Assembly: GCF_030409055.1 (NCBI RefSeq)
Contig: NZ_CP116619.1
Span: 777,628-841,627, forward strand
Direction: 5' to 3'
Length of the DNA stretch: 64,000 bases
Origin: Trichocoleus desertorum NBK24
GTDB taxonomy: Bacteria; Cyanobacteriota; Cyanobacteriia; FACHB-46
Each line of letters begins with the position of its first letter. Position 1 is the first letter of the stretch. The notes below the pieces were generated by a model. The model saw only the letters and a list, made by a program, of their open reading frames with translations, was not told where the DNA came from and did no database searches. Positions 1 to 10,794 of the stretch are shown piece by piece. The translations under genes and the position numbers were made by a program.

Positions 1-13
1 GTGTTTACTGCCT

Positions 14-577
14 CTATTCCAATAGCCAACTAAACACAGTTCCCACGTTTAAATTTAGTTCGCTAGCAAAGGATGGAACTGGGAGTTTTTGCTCTGATTC
101 ATCAAAGACTTCTGGTTGCTGCTTTGGAAGATAAACAAATACAGTTTGCTCATCTGGATCGATCAGCCAACCCATTTGAATTCCATGATTGAGACAATGT
201 AGGATATTTTTAGTGACCTTGGTTTGGCTTTGGTCAGGTGACAGAATCTCGATTGTCCAGTCAGGAGCGATCGCAAAGGTATTGGCAATCTCGCCATTCT
301 CGTCACGCGGAATTCTCGTCCAAGTAAACACAGACACATCTGGAACAGTTGAGCGATCGCCAAAAGTACAGCGTAATTCTGAAAATGCTCGTGCCGTTCG
401 CCCTGGTTTCAAAACAGTATTAACACTAGCAGAAAACTCAGTCTGAATCGTGCTGTGCTTACCTTGCGGCATCGGCTTCCTAATAATTTCTCCATCAATA
501 TATTCACTAGCAGGCTCAGTTTCTGGTAGCTTCAGAAATTCCTCTAAGTTTATGGATTTAGATAGGATTTGGGCCAC
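14..577 (-). CDS. Uma2 family endonuclease-like protein (DUF820)
   Basis: A 187-residue protein of the Uma2/DUF820 family, a PD-(D/E)XK nuclease fold that is greatly expanded in cyanobacteria and has no settled cellular role. The sequence shows the family core: a strand with VPDVSVF near residue 80, then PDWTIEILSPDQS near residue 108, and a GWLIDPDEQTVFVY strand near 140. The start is GTG at 577, preceded by AAGGAG five bases upstream. It lies next to an unrelated hypothetical gene on the same strand. Length is normal for the family. Nuclease activity is inferred from the family, not shown; some members are probably remnants of mobile elements. Confidence 0.85.
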   Translation of the reverse strand: MAQILSKSINLEEFLKLPETEPASEYIDGEIIRKPMPQGKHSTIQTEFSASVNTVLKPGRTARAFSELRCTFGDRSTVPDVSVFTWTRIPRDENGEIANTFAIAPDWTIEILSPDQSQTKVTKNILHCLNHGIQMGWLIDPDEQTVFVYLPKQQPEVFDESEQKLPVPSFASELNLNVGTVFSWLLE

Positions 578-641
578 GATATCTCCTTACACAAGGGAGT
601 AGGATGAGTTTTATATACTTAGATAGGCCGCCAATGCAGCA

Positions 642-1307
642 TTATTCATTTTGCTCCATTTCCTTAGCAATATTAGGGAGCCAAGACTGTTTAAAGATCG
701 AGGTCCAGTCATACTGAGGGATCGGCAAAAGTTCAATGCTGCTAGCAGTAAGTAACAAGAAGTACTTTTGAAATATATTTCCAAGAATCGAAATAGCGTC
801 ATCTAAATCCTGGAAGGTACCGAATGAAGGAACTTCAGATACTTTTTCGTAATGTGCAACCCTTCGATCAGTAAACTCTTTATGGAGAGCTTTAATTTTT
901 TCCAGTTGTTGCAAGTCAATCTCTAAAATCTTTTCGGGAAATACATCTAGATCTTTATCCGCAAGAATGTCAAACGTATTATGGCCTAGAGCTTGCATGT
1001 CTTTTAAATAGAGAGCAAGGTGTTTTTCTCTAGTCAATAATGTATTGTTGATTTGTAAATCACGCAAAAGCTTAATAAGAGAAATACAATCTGGGTGCTC
1101 ATCTAATTGCCTTCTAATTCCCATAAGTGTTGCGTCTACATAATTCCTTGTGAGCCAATCATAAAAGAGATTAGAGTTGTTGATAGCTGAATTTTCGACA
1201 ACAATTTTTCGTGTTTCCGCATAAATATAGTTTGACCGCACAAGTCTGGTTATCTGTTCTCGAAGAACTTGTACCCACCTGTTCCACTTTTGAGTTTTCT
1301 GTTCCAT
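642..1307 (-). CDS. Hypothetical protein, helical, possibly AbiU2/HEPN-like
   Basis: A 221-residue protein that I do not recognise with certainty. It is predicted to be almost wholly helical and polar, with no signal peptide or membrane segment. The N-terminal half contains RRQLDEHPDCISLIKLLRDL (around residues 84-103), which resembles the arrangement in AbiU2-type HEPN proteins, where an arginine-rich helix is followed by an SL..LL helix. This resemblance is weak and no RX4-6H ribonuclease motif is obvious. It sits 64 bp upstream of the Uma2-like gene on the same strand and may be accessory DNA. AT content is higher than in the neighbouring glutamate synthase gene. Confidence 0.6.
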   Translation of the reverse strand: MEQKTQKWNRWVQVLREQITRLVRSNYIYAETRKIVVENSAINNSNLFYDWLTRNYVDATLMGIRRQLDEHPDCISLIKLLRDLQINNTLLTREKHLALYLKDMQALGHNTFDILADKDLDVFPEKILEIDLQQLEKIKALHKEFTDRRVAHYEKVSEVPSFGTFQDLDDAISILGNIFQKYFLLLTASSIELLPIPQYDWTSIFKQSWLPNIAKEMEQNE

Positions 1308-1414
1308 AACTCTAGTTAAAGGTAATAAAAAATAGGAGTTAGCTTGAGAGCCAACCCCTATCTATATGTTACAAAGCAATCTATTGAGCGATCGCCTAAA
1401 CAATCGCCCGCTTT

Positions 1415-4400
1415 TTACTGCACCGAACTCAGCACCTTTTCAGTTGCAGCATCAGGATTTGCTTCTGGGCTGTCTGCTTCGGAAGGTGGAACCACTTGCC
1501 AGAACTTAGACAGAGACTCTGACCAGTTCGCCAAAATCGCTTTCGCTTTCGGGCTGCCTGTCCGCTCTGCGTGAGCTTCAATCAGATCTCGTAGTTGCTG
1601 TTCACCCGCAGGAGCAATCACCCGCTGCACTTTCACAATTTCGGGGTTGACCTTGGTGGGGAAGCTGCCATCTTCATCCAAGAAGTAAGCTAAGCCACCT
1701 GTCATGCCTGCGCCTACGTTGCGACCTACACGACCGAGAACAACGATAGTGCCGCCTGTCATGTATTCGCAGCAGTGGTCACCCGCCCCTTCAATTACCG
1801 CTTGACCTTTGGAGTTGCGGACAGCAAATCGTTCTCCTACTTGACCATTGGCAAACAGAGTGCCACCCGTCGAGCCGTAGAGACAAGTGTTACCCACAAT
1901 CACGTTTAAAGCAGGATCATAGGTCGCAGCGGCGGGTGGCTTGATCACAATTTCGCCGCCATGCATACCCTTACCCACGTAGTCATTCGCTTCCCCTTCC
2001 AGGTTTAGCGTCATGCCTGGTAGGTTAAAAGCACCAAAGCTTTGACCCGCACTGCCTTTAAAGTTGAGGGTAATTTGGCCTTCAAACCCAGAGTCGCCAT
2101 ATTTCTTCGCGATCGCCCCAGATAAGCGGGTGCCAACAGTCCGGTCAGTGTTGATAACCATGACCTCTTTTGTCACGCTACCCTGATTGGCGATCGCCGC
2201 TTGAATCTCAGCATCAGCAAGCAATTGATCATCGAGCACAGGGCCGTTGCTGTGTACCGACTCGTGTTGCAACCAAGCGCGGTTTTCGCGAGTGTCCGGC
2301 AGTTGAGTTAAGCAATTGAGGTTTAGCGATTGAGTCTTGGCGAGTTTCGCACCCTCACGCACTGCTAGTAGATCCGCCCGACCAATCACTTCATTCAAAG
2401 AGCGATAGCCGAGTCTCGCCAGCAGCGATCGCACCTCTTCCGCAATAAAGTAGAAGAAGTTGACCACATGCTCCGGTGTTCCACTGAAGCGCTTGCGGAG
2501 TTCTTCGCGCTGAGTCGCGACACCTACAGGGCAGTTGTTAGTGTGGCAGATCCGCGCCATGATGCACCCTTCAGCAATCATCGCGATCGAACCAAAGCCA
2601 AACTCTTCTGCTCCCATCAACGCTGCGATTAAGACATCCCAACCCGCCTTGAGGCCACCATCCACTCGCAAAATCACGCGATCGCGTAGTTGATTTTCCA
2701 TCAGGACGCGATGCACTTCAGTTAGACCCAATTCCCAAGGCCCACCTGCATGCTTAATCGAGCTGAGGGGAGAAGCGCCCGTACCGCCGTCGTGACCAGA
2801 AATTTGGATGATGTCAGCATTAGCTTTAGCCACACCCGCTGCAACTGTCCCAATGCCAATTTCAGCCACCAGCTTCACCGAAACCTGAGCCGTAGGGCTA
2901 ATCTGATGCAGATCAAAGATTAGCTGAGCTAAGTCTTCGATGGAGTAAATGTCGTGGTGAGGTGGGGGAGAAATCAAAGTCACTCCAGGCTTGGAGCGTC
3001 GCAGCATCGCGATGTAGGGGCTGACTTTCTTCCCAGGTAGCTGACCACCTTCCCCAGGCTTGGCACCTTGGGCCATCTTGATTTCAATCTGCTTGGCGCT
3101 AGCCAGGTACTCTGGGGTGACGCCAAAGCGACCAGAGGCCACCTGTTTAATCGAGGAGCTAGCGGTGTCTCCGTTTCTCAGACCTTTTAGGTGGGGCAAA
3201 GTGGCAGAATTGCCGTTTTCATCCACATCGTTGAGGGTGTGGTAACGAACCGGATCTTCGCCGCCTTCACCAGAGTTGGATTTGCCGCCAATTCGGTTCA
3301 TCGCGATCGCCAATGTTTCATGAGCTTCCCGCGAGAGTGCGCCCAAGGACATGCCGCCCGTGCAAAAGCGTTGCATGATGTCAGCAACAGATTCCACTTC
3401 CTCTAAAGGAATGGAAGGGCGATCGCTCTTGAAGTCGAGCAGATCTCGTAGTGCCGTAATCGGACGGTTGCTCAGATGTTGCTGGTACAAGTCGTAATGG
3501 TCGTAGCTCTTGTCGGCGACCGCTTTATGCAGCGTCTTGACCATCTCCGGATTGTTCATGTGGTACTCGCCACCCGGACGGTACTGCACAAAGCCGTAGT
3601 TTTCGGGTTTCTTGGCGGTGAGTTCGGGGAAAGCACGGCAATGGAAGGAAATCACTTCATTGGCTAGCTCCGCGACGCTGAGGCCCCCCAATCGGGAGGT
3701 CGTACCGGAGAAGCCTAGATGCAGCAGATCCGAGCCAATCCCGATTGCTTCAAAGATTTGGGCACCGTGATAGCTAGACAACAGCGAGATCCCCATCTTG
3801 GAAAGAATCTTCAGCAAGCCCGCTTCGACTGCCTTACGGAAGTTATCTTGAGCGCCATTTAGGGTGGAAACTTCGATCTTGCCACGCTGCATCATGGCTT
3901 GAGTCTTGGAGTCAGACCACCAATGCCGTACGGTTTCCAGAGCTAGATAAGGGCAGACGGCACTCGCTCCATAGCCAATCAAACAAGCAAAGTGATGGGT
4001 GCTCCAGCACTGGGCAGTATCTACGACCAAGGAGGCTTTCATCCGCAAGCCTTGACGAATCAGGTGGTGGTGGACTGCACCTACTGCTAGTAAAGGTGGA
4101 ATGTAGCTGTAATCTTCAGTTAATTGAAGAGCATTTTCCTGGTTGCGATCGCTCAAAACCAGAACCTTTTTACCGGCACGAACCGCTTCTACCGCTTGCT
4201 GACAAAGAGCATTTACCGCTCGTTGCAACCCTTCTGGCCCTGCGGAAATGGCAAACAAGGTAGACAGCGACGCTGTTTCAAACCCAGACTGCTTGATTTG
4301 TTCTAGCTCCACCTCATTCAGCACTGGAGATTCTAGCTTTAGCTGGCGAGCCGATTCTGGCTTGGCTTCCAGCAAGTTACCCCGCTCACCCAGCTGCATG

Positions 4401-6109
4401 GTCAAAGACATGACCAAACTCTCGCGCAGGGGGTCAATCGGTGGGTTGGTGACTTGGGCGAAACGCTGCTTAAAGTAGTCGTAGAGCAGACGGGGCTTTT
4501 CAGACAGCACTGCCAGGGGAATATCGTCACCCATTGAGAAGGTGGGTTCTTTCCCTTGAGCCGCCATCGATTCGATGATCATTTCCACGTCTTCGGAGCT
4601 GTAGCCAAAGGCCACTTGATGCCGCAACAGCATCTGACCGTCCATTTGGGCGGTATCTGCAAAGGGTTGAGCCTGCAAATTTTGACGATTTTGCTGGAGC
4701 CACTCGCTATAAGGATGAGCTTGAGCCACCCGCTGCTTGATCTGCCAGTTCTTTAGGACTTCATGAGTGCCCAAATCCACCGAAATCATTTGTCCAGGAC
4801 CAAGACGTCCTTTTTCGACGATCTCTGCTTCTGGTAGGTCAACCACACCCGCTTCCGAAGCCACCACCACGAAACCATCTTTGGTGATGCTGTAGCGAGC
4901 GGGGCGCAAACCATTCCGGTCTAGAGTCGCACCTACTTTCTTGCCATCACTAAACACCAGCAGTGCGGGGCCATCCCAAGGTTCTTGAATGCCGCTGTAG
5001 TACTCGTAGAAGTCAACAATTTCTGGGTAGTTCGCCAAGTCGGGCTGGTTCTTGTAAGCCTCTGGCACCATGATCATCAAGGCTTCCACCGGGCTGCGTC
5101 CCGACTGCACCAGCAGTTCCATGACGTTGTCCAGCGTCGCGGAGTCACTGTTGTCTGGGTTGACCACAGGCTTTAGGTCTTGCAGGCGATCGCCCCAACT
5201 GCCATGAGCTAGATCCGCTTCCCGCGCCATCATCCAGTTGATGTTGCCGAGCAAAGTATTGATTTCGCCGTTGTGTCCCAGCAAACGCATCGGTTGCGCC
5301 AGCGGCCACTTGGGCAAAGTGTTGGTGCTAAAGCGACGGTGGTAAACCGCAAACACACTTTGGTAAGCAGGCTGCTTCAGGTCGGTGTAGAAATCTCCCA
5401 AGACCGCCGAGCGCACCATTCCTTTATAAATAAGAGTGCGGCTGGAGAAGGAGCAAACATAAAAATCTCGCAACGAGTCATACTCGCTAGGTCCAGAAGA
5501 TTCTTGGAGAGCGATCGCAACTGCCTGCTCAATCCGCTTACGAACCAGGTACAGTTTGCGCTCTAACTCATCTCCAGTCAGGCTCTCAGCCTGTACCAAC
5601 ACTTGCTCGATTTGAGGTTGGTTTTCTTTTGCCTGAACACCTAACACCTCAGGCTGAACAGGTACCAGACGCCACCCTAACAGCGTCAGAGACTCTTCTT
5701 GAGCAATTTTTTCGACAATTTGACGAGCTTTAGCGGCGGCTGAGGCATCTTGAGGCAGAAAGAGCATGCCTACCCCCGTACGCTCAGGTGTAGCGGCTGC
5801 CACTCCCATCTCCGTCAGAGACTGCTGCATCAATTCCCAAGGGATGGCAGTCATTAACCCTGCTCCATCCCCAGAATCTTGGTCGGCACTACAACCGCCA
5901 CGATGTTCTAAACACTCTAGAGCTGACAACGCCTTAGCCACTAAAGAGTGGGTAGCTCGACCTTGGAGATCCGCAATGAAACCAACGCCACAAGCATCTC
6001 GCTCCTCAACCAACCAACGTTGGCCGGAGTAGCCTACTTCTAATCCCTGATTTAATTGCTGGTTCAAATTCACACTCACGTTATCCATGGGATGGCTCGC
6101 TTCGTTCAT
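1415..6109 (-). CDS. gltB: Glutamate synthase large subunit (probably ferredoxin-dependent, GlsF type)
   Basis: Glutamate synthase makes two glutamates from glutamine and 2-oxoglutarate, the second step of ammonium assimilation. The 1564-residue protein has the full order of domains: an N-terminal class II amidotransferase whose nucleophile would be Cys40 (in DACGVGF) after removal of a propeptide, a central domain, an FMN-binding domain with [11 protein letters not shown] and a [10 protein letters not shown] loop, the 3Fe-4S cysteine cluster [12 protein letters not shown], and the C-terminal beta-helix domain. The [16 protein letters not shown] region is closer to plant and cyanobacterial ferredoxin-dependent enzymes (glsF) than to the NADPH enzyme, and no small-subunit gltD gene is adjacent. 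ATG 6109 is used; a second ATG lies seven codons further in. Confidence 0.95.
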   Translation of the reverse strand: MNEASHPMDNVSVNLNQQLNQGLEVGYSGQRWLVEERDACGVGFIADLQGRATHSLVAKALSALECLEHRGGCSADQDSGDGAGLMTAIPWELMQQSLTEMGVAAATPERTGVGMLFLPQDASAAAKARQIVEKIAQEESLTLLGWRLVPVQPEVLGVQAKENQPQIEQVLVQAESLTGDELERKLYLVRKRIEQAVAIALQESSGPSEYDSLRDFYVCSFSSRTLIYKGMVRSAVLGDFYTDLKQPAYQSVFAVYHRRFSTNTLPKWPLAQPMRLLGHNGEINTLLGNINWMMAREADLAHGSWGDRLQDLKPVVNPDNSDSATLDNVMELLVQSGRSPVEALMIMVPEAYKNQPDLANYPEIVDFYEYYSGIQEPWDGPALLVFSDGKKVGATLDRNGLRPARYSITKDGFVVVASEAGVVDLPEAEIVEKGRLGPGQMISVDLGTHEVLKNWQIKQRVAQAHPYSEWLQQNRQNLQAQPFADTAQMDGQMLLRHQVAFGYSSEDVEMIIESMAAQGKEPTFSMGDDIPLAVLSEKPRLLYDYFKQRFAQVTNPPIDPLRESLVMSLTMQLGERGNLLEAKPESARQLKLESPVLNEVELEQIKQSGFETASLSTLFAISAGPEGLQRAVNALCQQAVEAVRAGKKVLVLSDRNQENALQLTEDYSYIPPLLAVGAVHHHLIRQGLRMKASLVVDTAQCWSTHHFACLIGYGASAVCPYLALETVRHWWSDSKTQAMMQRGKIEVSTLNGAQDNFRKAVEAGLLKILSKMGISLLSSYHGAQIFEAIGIGSDLLHLGFSGTTSRLGGLSVAELANEVISFHCRAFPELTAKKPENYGFVQYRPGGEYHMNNPEMVKTLHKAVADKSYDHYDLYQQHLSNRPITALRDLLDFKSDRPSIPLEEVESVADIMQRFCTGGMSLGALSREAHETLAIAMNRIGGKSNSGEGGEDPVRYHTLNDVDENGNSATLPHLKGLRNGDTASSSIKQVASGRFGVTPEYLASAKQIEIKMAQGAKPGEGGQLPGKKVSPYIAMLRRSKPGVTLISPPPHHDIYSIEDLAQLIFDLHQISPTAQVSVKLVAEIGIGTVAAGVAKANADIIQISGHDGGTGASPLSSIKHAGGPWELGLTEVHRVLMENQLRDRVILRVDGGLKAGWDVLIAALMGAEEFGFGSIAMIAEGCIMARICHTNNCPVGVATQREELRKRFSGTPEHVVNFFYFIAEEVRSLLARLGYRSLNEVIGRADLLAVREGAKLAKTQSLNLNCLTQLPDTRENRAWLQHESVHSNGPVLDDQLLADAEIQAAIANQGSVTKEVMVINTDRTVGTRLSGAIAKKYGDSGFEGQITLNFKGSAGQSFGAFNLPGMTLNLEGEANDYVGKGMHGGEIVIKPPAAATYDPALNVIVGNTCLYGSTGGTLFANGQVGERFAVRNSKGQAVIEGAGDHCCEYMTGGTIVVLGRVGRNVGAGMTGGLAYFLDEDGSFPTKVNPEIVKVQRVIAPAGEQQLRDLIEAHAERTGSPKAKAILANWSESLSKFWQVVPPSEADSPEANPDAATEKVLSSVQ

Positions 6110-6898
6110 TGGCTAAGGCTGTGTAAAGTCCTCTGGAGTTAAAAATTAGTTTGAGTGGGCGCAGTCGTCGCTACAGCAAGAAGCTGCACATTGATAGAAG
6201 CCACGATCAAAGGTAAAGTCCGTACCTAATTGAATTTAAGAACGTACTTAACCCTCCGGCAGTTCGTGAGCTTGAGGTCAGTCAAGACACTACTTTTAAT
6301 GGTTTGGCTCCAAACCTGCGCTTCCCATCAGCATGGCTGGCAAACTTCGAAAGCTATTTAATTCAACCCCTTGGCCCCACTGAAGTTGTGTTGGTGACAG
6401 GTAAAATTCTTCTTGCAAATCCAAGTTACTGGTGCCATGAAACAATACCTAACACCCCCGTCGCTAAGGGATTTCATAGGGAGCCGGAGTAAAAATATTA
6501 TAGAAGGTATCTGAATCTGACAATCCCTAACCTCTACCGTATCCGTTACGGCTTGTCAGACTCCATGCCTTTTCTTGCCCAGGCTGGTTCCCTATTTTTC
6601 AAGCAACTTTAAAGACTACAGCAGAGCTTGTATTAAGCACAACAATCTCATGCCGACTGATAGTCCCATCTCTTCATTATGAAACTTGATACGAAAAACG
6701 AAGTCACTATTCCCTGATAGAGGGACTCAAGTGTCTGCTGATTTGTACAAGAACTCAGTCATCCTTACGGAAAATCAAGAAGTGAAAACTTTAAGGATCA
6801 AAAAACTGTAAGCTTCGCGATCGCCCTATAAAATTCAGTCGTTAAAGTCAGAATTTATCTCGGCAGTGCTCGTTTAACTCAGGATTCCTCAAATCATC
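6110..6898. other. Intergenic region between divergent genes, no gene seen
   Basis: These 789 bases separate gltB from the divergent glycosidase-like gene and must contain the promoters of both. I see no convincing coding sequence; a 62-codon frame near 6304-6492 has no ribosome binding site or recognisable composition. A GTA-N7-TAC string near 6213 is one base short of the NtcA consensus. No tRNA-like fold or long inverted repeat was recognised. Confidence 0.5.
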
Positions 6899-8899
6899 GT
6901 GCTTAACGCTAAAACCTCCAGTCAGCGGCTGCTCGCCAAACCTGCTCCCCGCTACCTCCATCTTGCTTTCAAATTTGCACTTTCACCCCTACTAGTACTG
7001 TCCTACCTCCTAATGGGTGCTTTTGTCGGCAGAGTGGAGAGTGGGGTCGTACCCGCCGCGATCGCGCAATCGAACCAGCCCGCTCCAGCCACGCCGCGAT
7101 CGCCCAACAACTCAACAGTCTCTGCCTCTCCTCGGTTATTGCAGCAGGGAACACAGATCTCGCTGAATGGGCAAACTTGGCCTGTGGCTTGGAGCCAATG
7201 GCAATCTGCCCCTAATAACAATCAAATTCGTACAGGAATTAGTGACACAGGGCTACTTCGCACAACTGGTGTAGATTTACTAAATACAAACGATCCCCTC
7301 CAGCAACCTGTGCAGTGGTTCTCTAACCCCACCACCAACCCCCTCAACTTGGCTGTCCGCCATAGTCAGCAATATCGCCACCTAGATATTACAGAGCTAG
7401 CAGCTCAGGCTGGTTGGCAAGTGAGACCATCCGGTAGCACGCTGCTTGTTACCACTCCCCCATCCCAATTGACCTCCATTCGGCAAGGTCGTCAAACTTG
7501 GGGCAATCGCATCGTGATTGATCTAGATCGCCCTACGCCTTGGCAAGTCGATCTACAAGGTCAGACTCTGAGCGTGACGCTCAACGCAACTGCTGATCCA
7601 GCCTTACTCCAGCGTTTTAAGCCCGCTTCTGTCCGACCTATCCCTGTCCGCCCCGCATCCAACGCTCCCTCGCCTCGTCCCACTCGCCCTCAGGTAACGG
7701 CACCCCAGATAACGGCACCTCCGCCAGGTATTCCTCTAAGACTGGGAGCCGTTCAAAACAAGCTAGCGTTACGGCTTGAGATCCCGGCGGGTTTGCAACC
7801 GCAATTTTCGACTTTACCTCAGCCCAATCGGCTCATCATCGATCTTAGACCCGACGCTATGGTAGAACGAAATATCTTGTGGGCTCCGGGATTACGTTGG
7901 CAGCAGCAATTTCTCACGCTTGGCAGTTCCCGCTTCCCAGTGGTTTGGCTCTCAGTGAACTTACGCCAGCCCGGATTAAAGTTAGGGCCGATTTGGAGCG
8001 CCCCCAGTTCCCTCATGGGTATTGCTCCCCTCGTACAAACCGCTCAGCGTTGGCAAGTCGCTGCGGCTATTAATGGTGGCTTTTTTAATCGCAAAAATCA
8101 GTTGCCATTGGGTGCCATTCGACAAAACAGTAGTTGGGTATCCAGCCCCATTCTCAATCGGGGAGCGATCGCCTGGAATGAAGCAGGAGAGGTAAAAATC
8201 GATCGCCTCACACTTCAAGAAACGCTCAGTACATCAACAGGGCAACAGCTACCCGTCTTGTCGGTCAACAGTGGCTACGTGCAAGCAGGAATTGCTCGCT
8301 ACAACTCGCTTTGGGGAAACGCGTACACGCCACTGACTGACAACGAAATCATTGTCACTGTTCGCAACAACCAAGTCATAGGCCAACAGCCATCTGAAGG
8401 AGCAGGTAAAGGTGCCTTTGCGATCCCCACTGACGGCTATCTACTGACTTTCCGAGCCAATCGGAACGCTGCTAGTGCTCTACCCATTAACACTGTGGTT
8501 CGCTTAGAAAGCGAAACTCTACCCACTGATTTTGCTCGTTATTCCCAGATTATGGGTGCTGGTCCGCTACTCGTGCAGAATCGGCAAATCGTCCTAGACG
8601 CTAAAGCAGAAAAGTTTAGCGATGCCTTTATTCGGGAACGGGCGGTTCGTAGTGTAATTGGCACCAACGGAGAGGGCACCTTAGTGATAGCGACGGTTCA
8701 CAATCGAGTCGGTGGGGTTGGCCCTACCCTGAGCGAGACAGCTCAACTGATTCAACAGATGGGAGCGATCGATGCCCTAAACCTAGATGGTGGCAGCTCC
8801 ACAACTTTGTATCTAGGTGGTCAAATTCTCAATCGTCCTCCTCAAACCGCAGCACGAGTGCATAACGGCATCGGAGTCTTTATCCAACCAAACCCATAA
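6899..8899 (+). CDS. Phosphodiester glycosidase (NAGPA/DUF2233) family protein, exported
   Basis: A 666-residue protein with a hydrophobic N-terminal segment (about residues 25-43, FALSPLLVLSYLLMGAFVG) that would act as a signal peptide or anchor, a proline-rich linker region near 245-280, and a C-terminal NAGPA-type phosphodiester glycosidase domain from about residue 385. The domain hallmarks are visible: AAINGGFFNRKNQLPLG, RSVIGTNGEGTLVIATV, and NLDGGSSTTLYLGG with ARVHNGIGVFI at the end. Family members are thought to act on sugar phosphodiesters in the cell envelope; the substrate here is unknown. The start is GTG. The first half (residues 60-240) has AMIN-like character, which would suggest peptidoglycan or envelope binding, but this is uncertain. 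Confidence 0.85.
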   Translation: MLNAKTSSQRLLAKPAPRYLHLAFKFALSPLLVLSYLLMGAFVGRVESGVVPAAIAQSNQPAPATPRSPNNSTVSASPRLLQQGTQISLNGQTWPVAWSQWQSAPNNNQIRTGISDTGLLRTTGVDLLNTNDPLQQPVQWFSNPTTNPLNLAVRHSQQYRHLDITELAAQAGWQVRPSGSTLLVTTPPSQLTSIRQGRQTWGNRIVIDLDRPTPWQVDLQGQTLSVTLNATADPALLQRFKPASVRPIPVRPASNAPSPRPTRPQVTAPQITAPPPGIPLRLGAVQNKLALRLEIPAGLQPQFSTLPQPNRLIIDLRPDAMVERNILWAPGLRWQQQFLTLGSSRFPVVWLSVNLRQPGLKLGPIWSAPSSLMGIAPLVQTAQRWQVAAAINGGFFNRKNQLPLGAIRQNSSWVSSPILNRGAIAWNEAGEVKIDRLTLQETLSTSTGQQLPVLSVNSGYVQAGIARYNSLWGNAYTPLTDNEIIVTVRNNQVIGQQPSEGAGKGAFAIPTDGYLLTFRANRNAASALPINTVVRLESETLPTDFARYSQIMGAGPLLVQNRQIVLDAKAEKFSDAFIRERAVRSVIGTNGEGTLVIATVHNRVGGVGPTLSETAQLIQQMGAIDALNLDGGSSTTLYLGGQILNRPPQTAARVHNGIGVFIQPNP

Positions 8900-9131
8900 G
8901 CATTTTTAACTACCCTGTTTTCAAATAAAGTTAAAGCTGACTTGAAGCTCCTATGAGGTGAATAAAGACTTGATGTAAATTTGCTCGTTCTTCTCCCTTA
9001 CGGGTGACAGTACCCCAACCACATTTGCTATGTTTGCCTGCAGACCAAACTTGTGGCTTCGAGAAATTGGGAGACTCACCTCTCAATCTTCCTCAAACCA
9101 TCCTTTGCAGCATTTATTTAGGAGAGAAATC

Positions 9132-9566
9132 GTGGCCCAGCTCCAAGAAGCCCCCCCAGCGTCTACCTTCCCCACATCCGCCCCAAGTCCTACCAAAGGA
9201 CTCGCTGCCACAGAACTGCGCCCTTGGGGTTCTTTCACAATCCTAGAAGAGGGCCGAGGCTACAAAATTAAGCGAATTGAGGTCAAGCCAGGACATCGCC
9301 TCAGCTTGCAAATGCATCATCACCGTAGTGAGCACTGGATTGTGGTTTCTGGCACCGCTAGAGTCACTTGTGGTGGTCAAGAACTGGTTTTGTGCAGCAA
9401 TCAATCCACCTATGTACCACAATGCACTAGCCACCGCTTAGAGAACCCTGGAGTCATTCCACTCGTTCTAATTGAAGTCCAGAACGGAGAATACCTTGGG
9501 GAAGATGATATTGTGCGCTTCCAAGATGATTACGCCCGTACTGCGGCAAAAGTAAGTAATAACTAA
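9132..9566 (+). CDS. Cupin domain protein, phosphomannose isomerase type II C-terminal-like
   Basis: A 144-residue single cupin. The start is placed at GTG 9132 because it follows AGGAGAG at good spacing; a longer frame from 9030 lacks such a signal. Residues 32-140 match the C-terminal half of bifunctional mannose-1-phosphate guanylyltransferase/mannose-6-phosphate isomerase: RPWGSF, then the metal site MHHHRSEHWIVVSGTA, and the second cupin motif with TSHRLENPG. The family interconverts fructose-6-phosphate and mannose-6-phosphate; stand-alone copies are common in cyanobacteria and may have other sugar-phosphate substrates. The first 30 residues are proline and serine rich and probably disordered. 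Confidence 0.85.
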   Translation: MAQLQEAPPASTFPTSAPSPTKGLAATELRPWGSFTILEEGRGYKIKRIEVKPGHRLSLQMHHHRSEHWIVVSGTARVTCGGQELVLCSNQSTYVPQCTSHRLENPGVIPLVLIEVQNGEYLGEDDIVRFQDDYARTAAKVSNN

Positions 9567-9577
9567 AAATCTAAGTG

Positions 9578-9603
9578 GCAAGTTGAGTGGCAAACTCACT
9601 TGC
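9578..9603 (+). other. Stem-loop downstream of the cupin gene
   Basis: GCAAGT(T)GAGT pairs with ACTCACTTGC around a five-base loop, with one bulged T. It lies 12 bases after the cupin stop codon. There is no following T tract, so it could be an mRNA 3' end stabiliser or processing site and not a classic terminator. Confidence 0.35.
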
Positions 9604-9688
9604 ATGACTTGAGTAAGGTGGCAGCGCTAGTAGAATACTATTAGCGCTGTAGATTTTTTAAAGCAGTTACTGAAAAAATTGGTAAGAA

Positions 9689-10015
9689 ATGCTTCAGCTT
9701 AGCCAAGCCGCCATTAACGAAGTTTTGCGACTAAAGCAAAAATGTCACAAATCCAACGCCATATTTCGCCTCGGAGTACAGCCCAGTGGCTGTTCTGGCA
9801 TGTCCTACACACTAGAATTTGATGATGCCATTGGACCGGATGACGAGCTGTATAACTGCAATGGCATTCAAGTCGCGATCGCTCGTCCCAGCCTAACTTT
9901 CTTAAATGGCTTAAGCTTGGATTACTCAGAAGACCTCATGGGCGGAGGATTTCGCTTTCACAACCCCAATGCAACCCAAAGCTGTGGTTGTGGTAACTCC
10001 TTCTCAATTAGCTAA
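9689..10015 (+). CDS. HesB/IscA/SufA family iron-sulfur cluster carrier
   Basis: A 108-residue A-type carrier. The three invariant cysteines are present: one in SGCSGMSYTL near residue 35 and two in SCGCGNSFSI at the C terminus. Proteins of this family accept Fe-S clusters from the SUF machinery and pass them to target enzymes. No suf or nif genes are nearby, so it is a stand-alone carrier. Cyanobacteria normally carry several paralogues (SufA, IscA and Nif-associated), and the sequence alone does not settle which this is; the symbol is left open. It is followed by the str operon promoter region. Confidence 0.9.
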   Translation: MLQLSQAAINEVLRLKQKCHKSNAIFRLGVQPSGCSGMSYTLEFDDAIGPDDELYNCNGIQVAIARPSLTFLNGLSLDYSEDLMGGGFRFHNPNATQSCGCGNSFSIS

Positions 10016-10154
10016 GCTTCACAATTTGTCTTATTTCAATAAACCATTCCTTTGAAACAACGCGTAACCTTGCCTCAGAAAGCATCTCAGTAGCCTCCTG
10101 ACTCCGCTTAAACCCAGCTGGAGTCCTACAGATTTGAGGTTACTCACCAAAAAA

Positions 10155-10190
10155 TTGACATTGACTCCATGATCTCGGTAAGATTAGAAT
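10155..10190 (+). promoter_or_regulatory. Two overlapping sigma-70-type promoters of the str operon
   Basis: TTGACA at 10155-10160 is followed after 18 bases by TAAGAT at 10179-10184. Directly adjoining, TTGACT at 10161-10166 is followed after 18 bases by TAGAAT at 10185-10190. The two promoters are offset by six bases and would give a leader of about 40 nt before rpsL. Location upstream of a highly expressed ribosomal operon supports function. Confidence 0.6.
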
Positions 10191-10234
10191 TTGTTGTTTG
10201 TTGAAGTAGCGAAAGGCCGCACACGCCATTACTC

Positions 10235-10618
10235 ATGCCCACTATCCAGCAACTCATTCGTAGCGAACGTCAGAAAGTTCAGAAGAAAACCAAATCCCCG
10301 GCTCTGAAGAGTTGCCCTCAGCGTCGTGGCGTTTGCACAAGAGTTTACACGACTACTCCTAAGAAGCCAAACTCTGCCCTGCGCAAAGTCGCAAGGGTTC
10401 GCCTCACCTCTGGTTTTGAGGTGACAGCTTATATTCCAGGTATTGGTCACAACCTGCAAGAACACTCTGTGGTCATGATCCGGGGTGGTCGGGTCAAAGA
10501 CCTACCTGGTGTGAGATACCACATCATCCGGGGGACTCTTGATACCGCTGGAGTTAAAGACCGCCGCCAAGGTCGCTCCAAGTATGGTACTAAGCGCGCT
10601 ACCGCCAAAAAGAAGTAG
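10235..10618 (+). CDS. rpsL: 30S ribosomal protein S12
   Basis: S12 lies at the decoding centre of the small ribosomal subunit. The 127-residue protein begins [15 protein letters not shown] and contains the strictly conserved streptomycin-site sequence [16 protein letters not shown], including the lysine whose substitution gives streptomycin resistance, and [16 protein letters not shown]. Length is slightly above the usual 124. It is the first gene of the str operon and lies 45 bp after the second -10 box. The ribosome binding site is weak. Confidence 0.98.
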   Translation: MPTIQQLIRSERQKVQKKTKSPALKSCPQRRGVCTRVYTTTPKKPNSALRKVARVRLTSGFEVTAYIPGIGHNLQEHSVVMIRGGRVKDLPGVRYHIIRGTLDTAGVKDRRQGRSKYGTKRATAKKK

Positions 10619-10639
10619 GTCTTAGATTTGCCACTAGTA

Positions 10640-10794
10640 TTAGGTTGACGTTTAAGAAGCAATTATTGGTTAAGTTGCCAGCCTGATAAGGGTGGGCTAT
10701 GCCATATAGCTCTCTAGAGAAGCTTAAGAAGTATCTCGGTCTTTTGGCTTGGCCAATTCTATACAATGGTCGTATTGCTTCTTGCTTAACCTAA
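10640..10794 (+). promoter_or_regulatory. Structured rpsL-rpsG intercistronic region, candidate S7 control site
   Basis: The 251-bp gap between rpsL and rpsG holds a long-range inverted repeat. TTAGGTT (10640-10646) and AAGAAGCAAT (10654-10663) can pair with AACCTAA (10788-10794) and ATTGCTTCTT (10774-10783). Inside lies a near-palindrome, AGCTCTCTAGAGAAGCT, around 10709-10725. In Escherichia coli, S7 represses its own operon by binding the rpsL-rpsG spacer. That this one does the same is inference from position and shape. Confidence 0.4.

Noticed and set aside
6210-6224. GTA-N7-TAC upstream of gltB as an NtcA site
   Set aside because: The spacing is seven bases and not eight, and no TAN3T box was found at the right distance on the minus strand.
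6304-6492. 62-codon frame in the gltB upstream region
   Set aside because: No ribosome binding site, no domain, and AT-rich intergenic-like composition.
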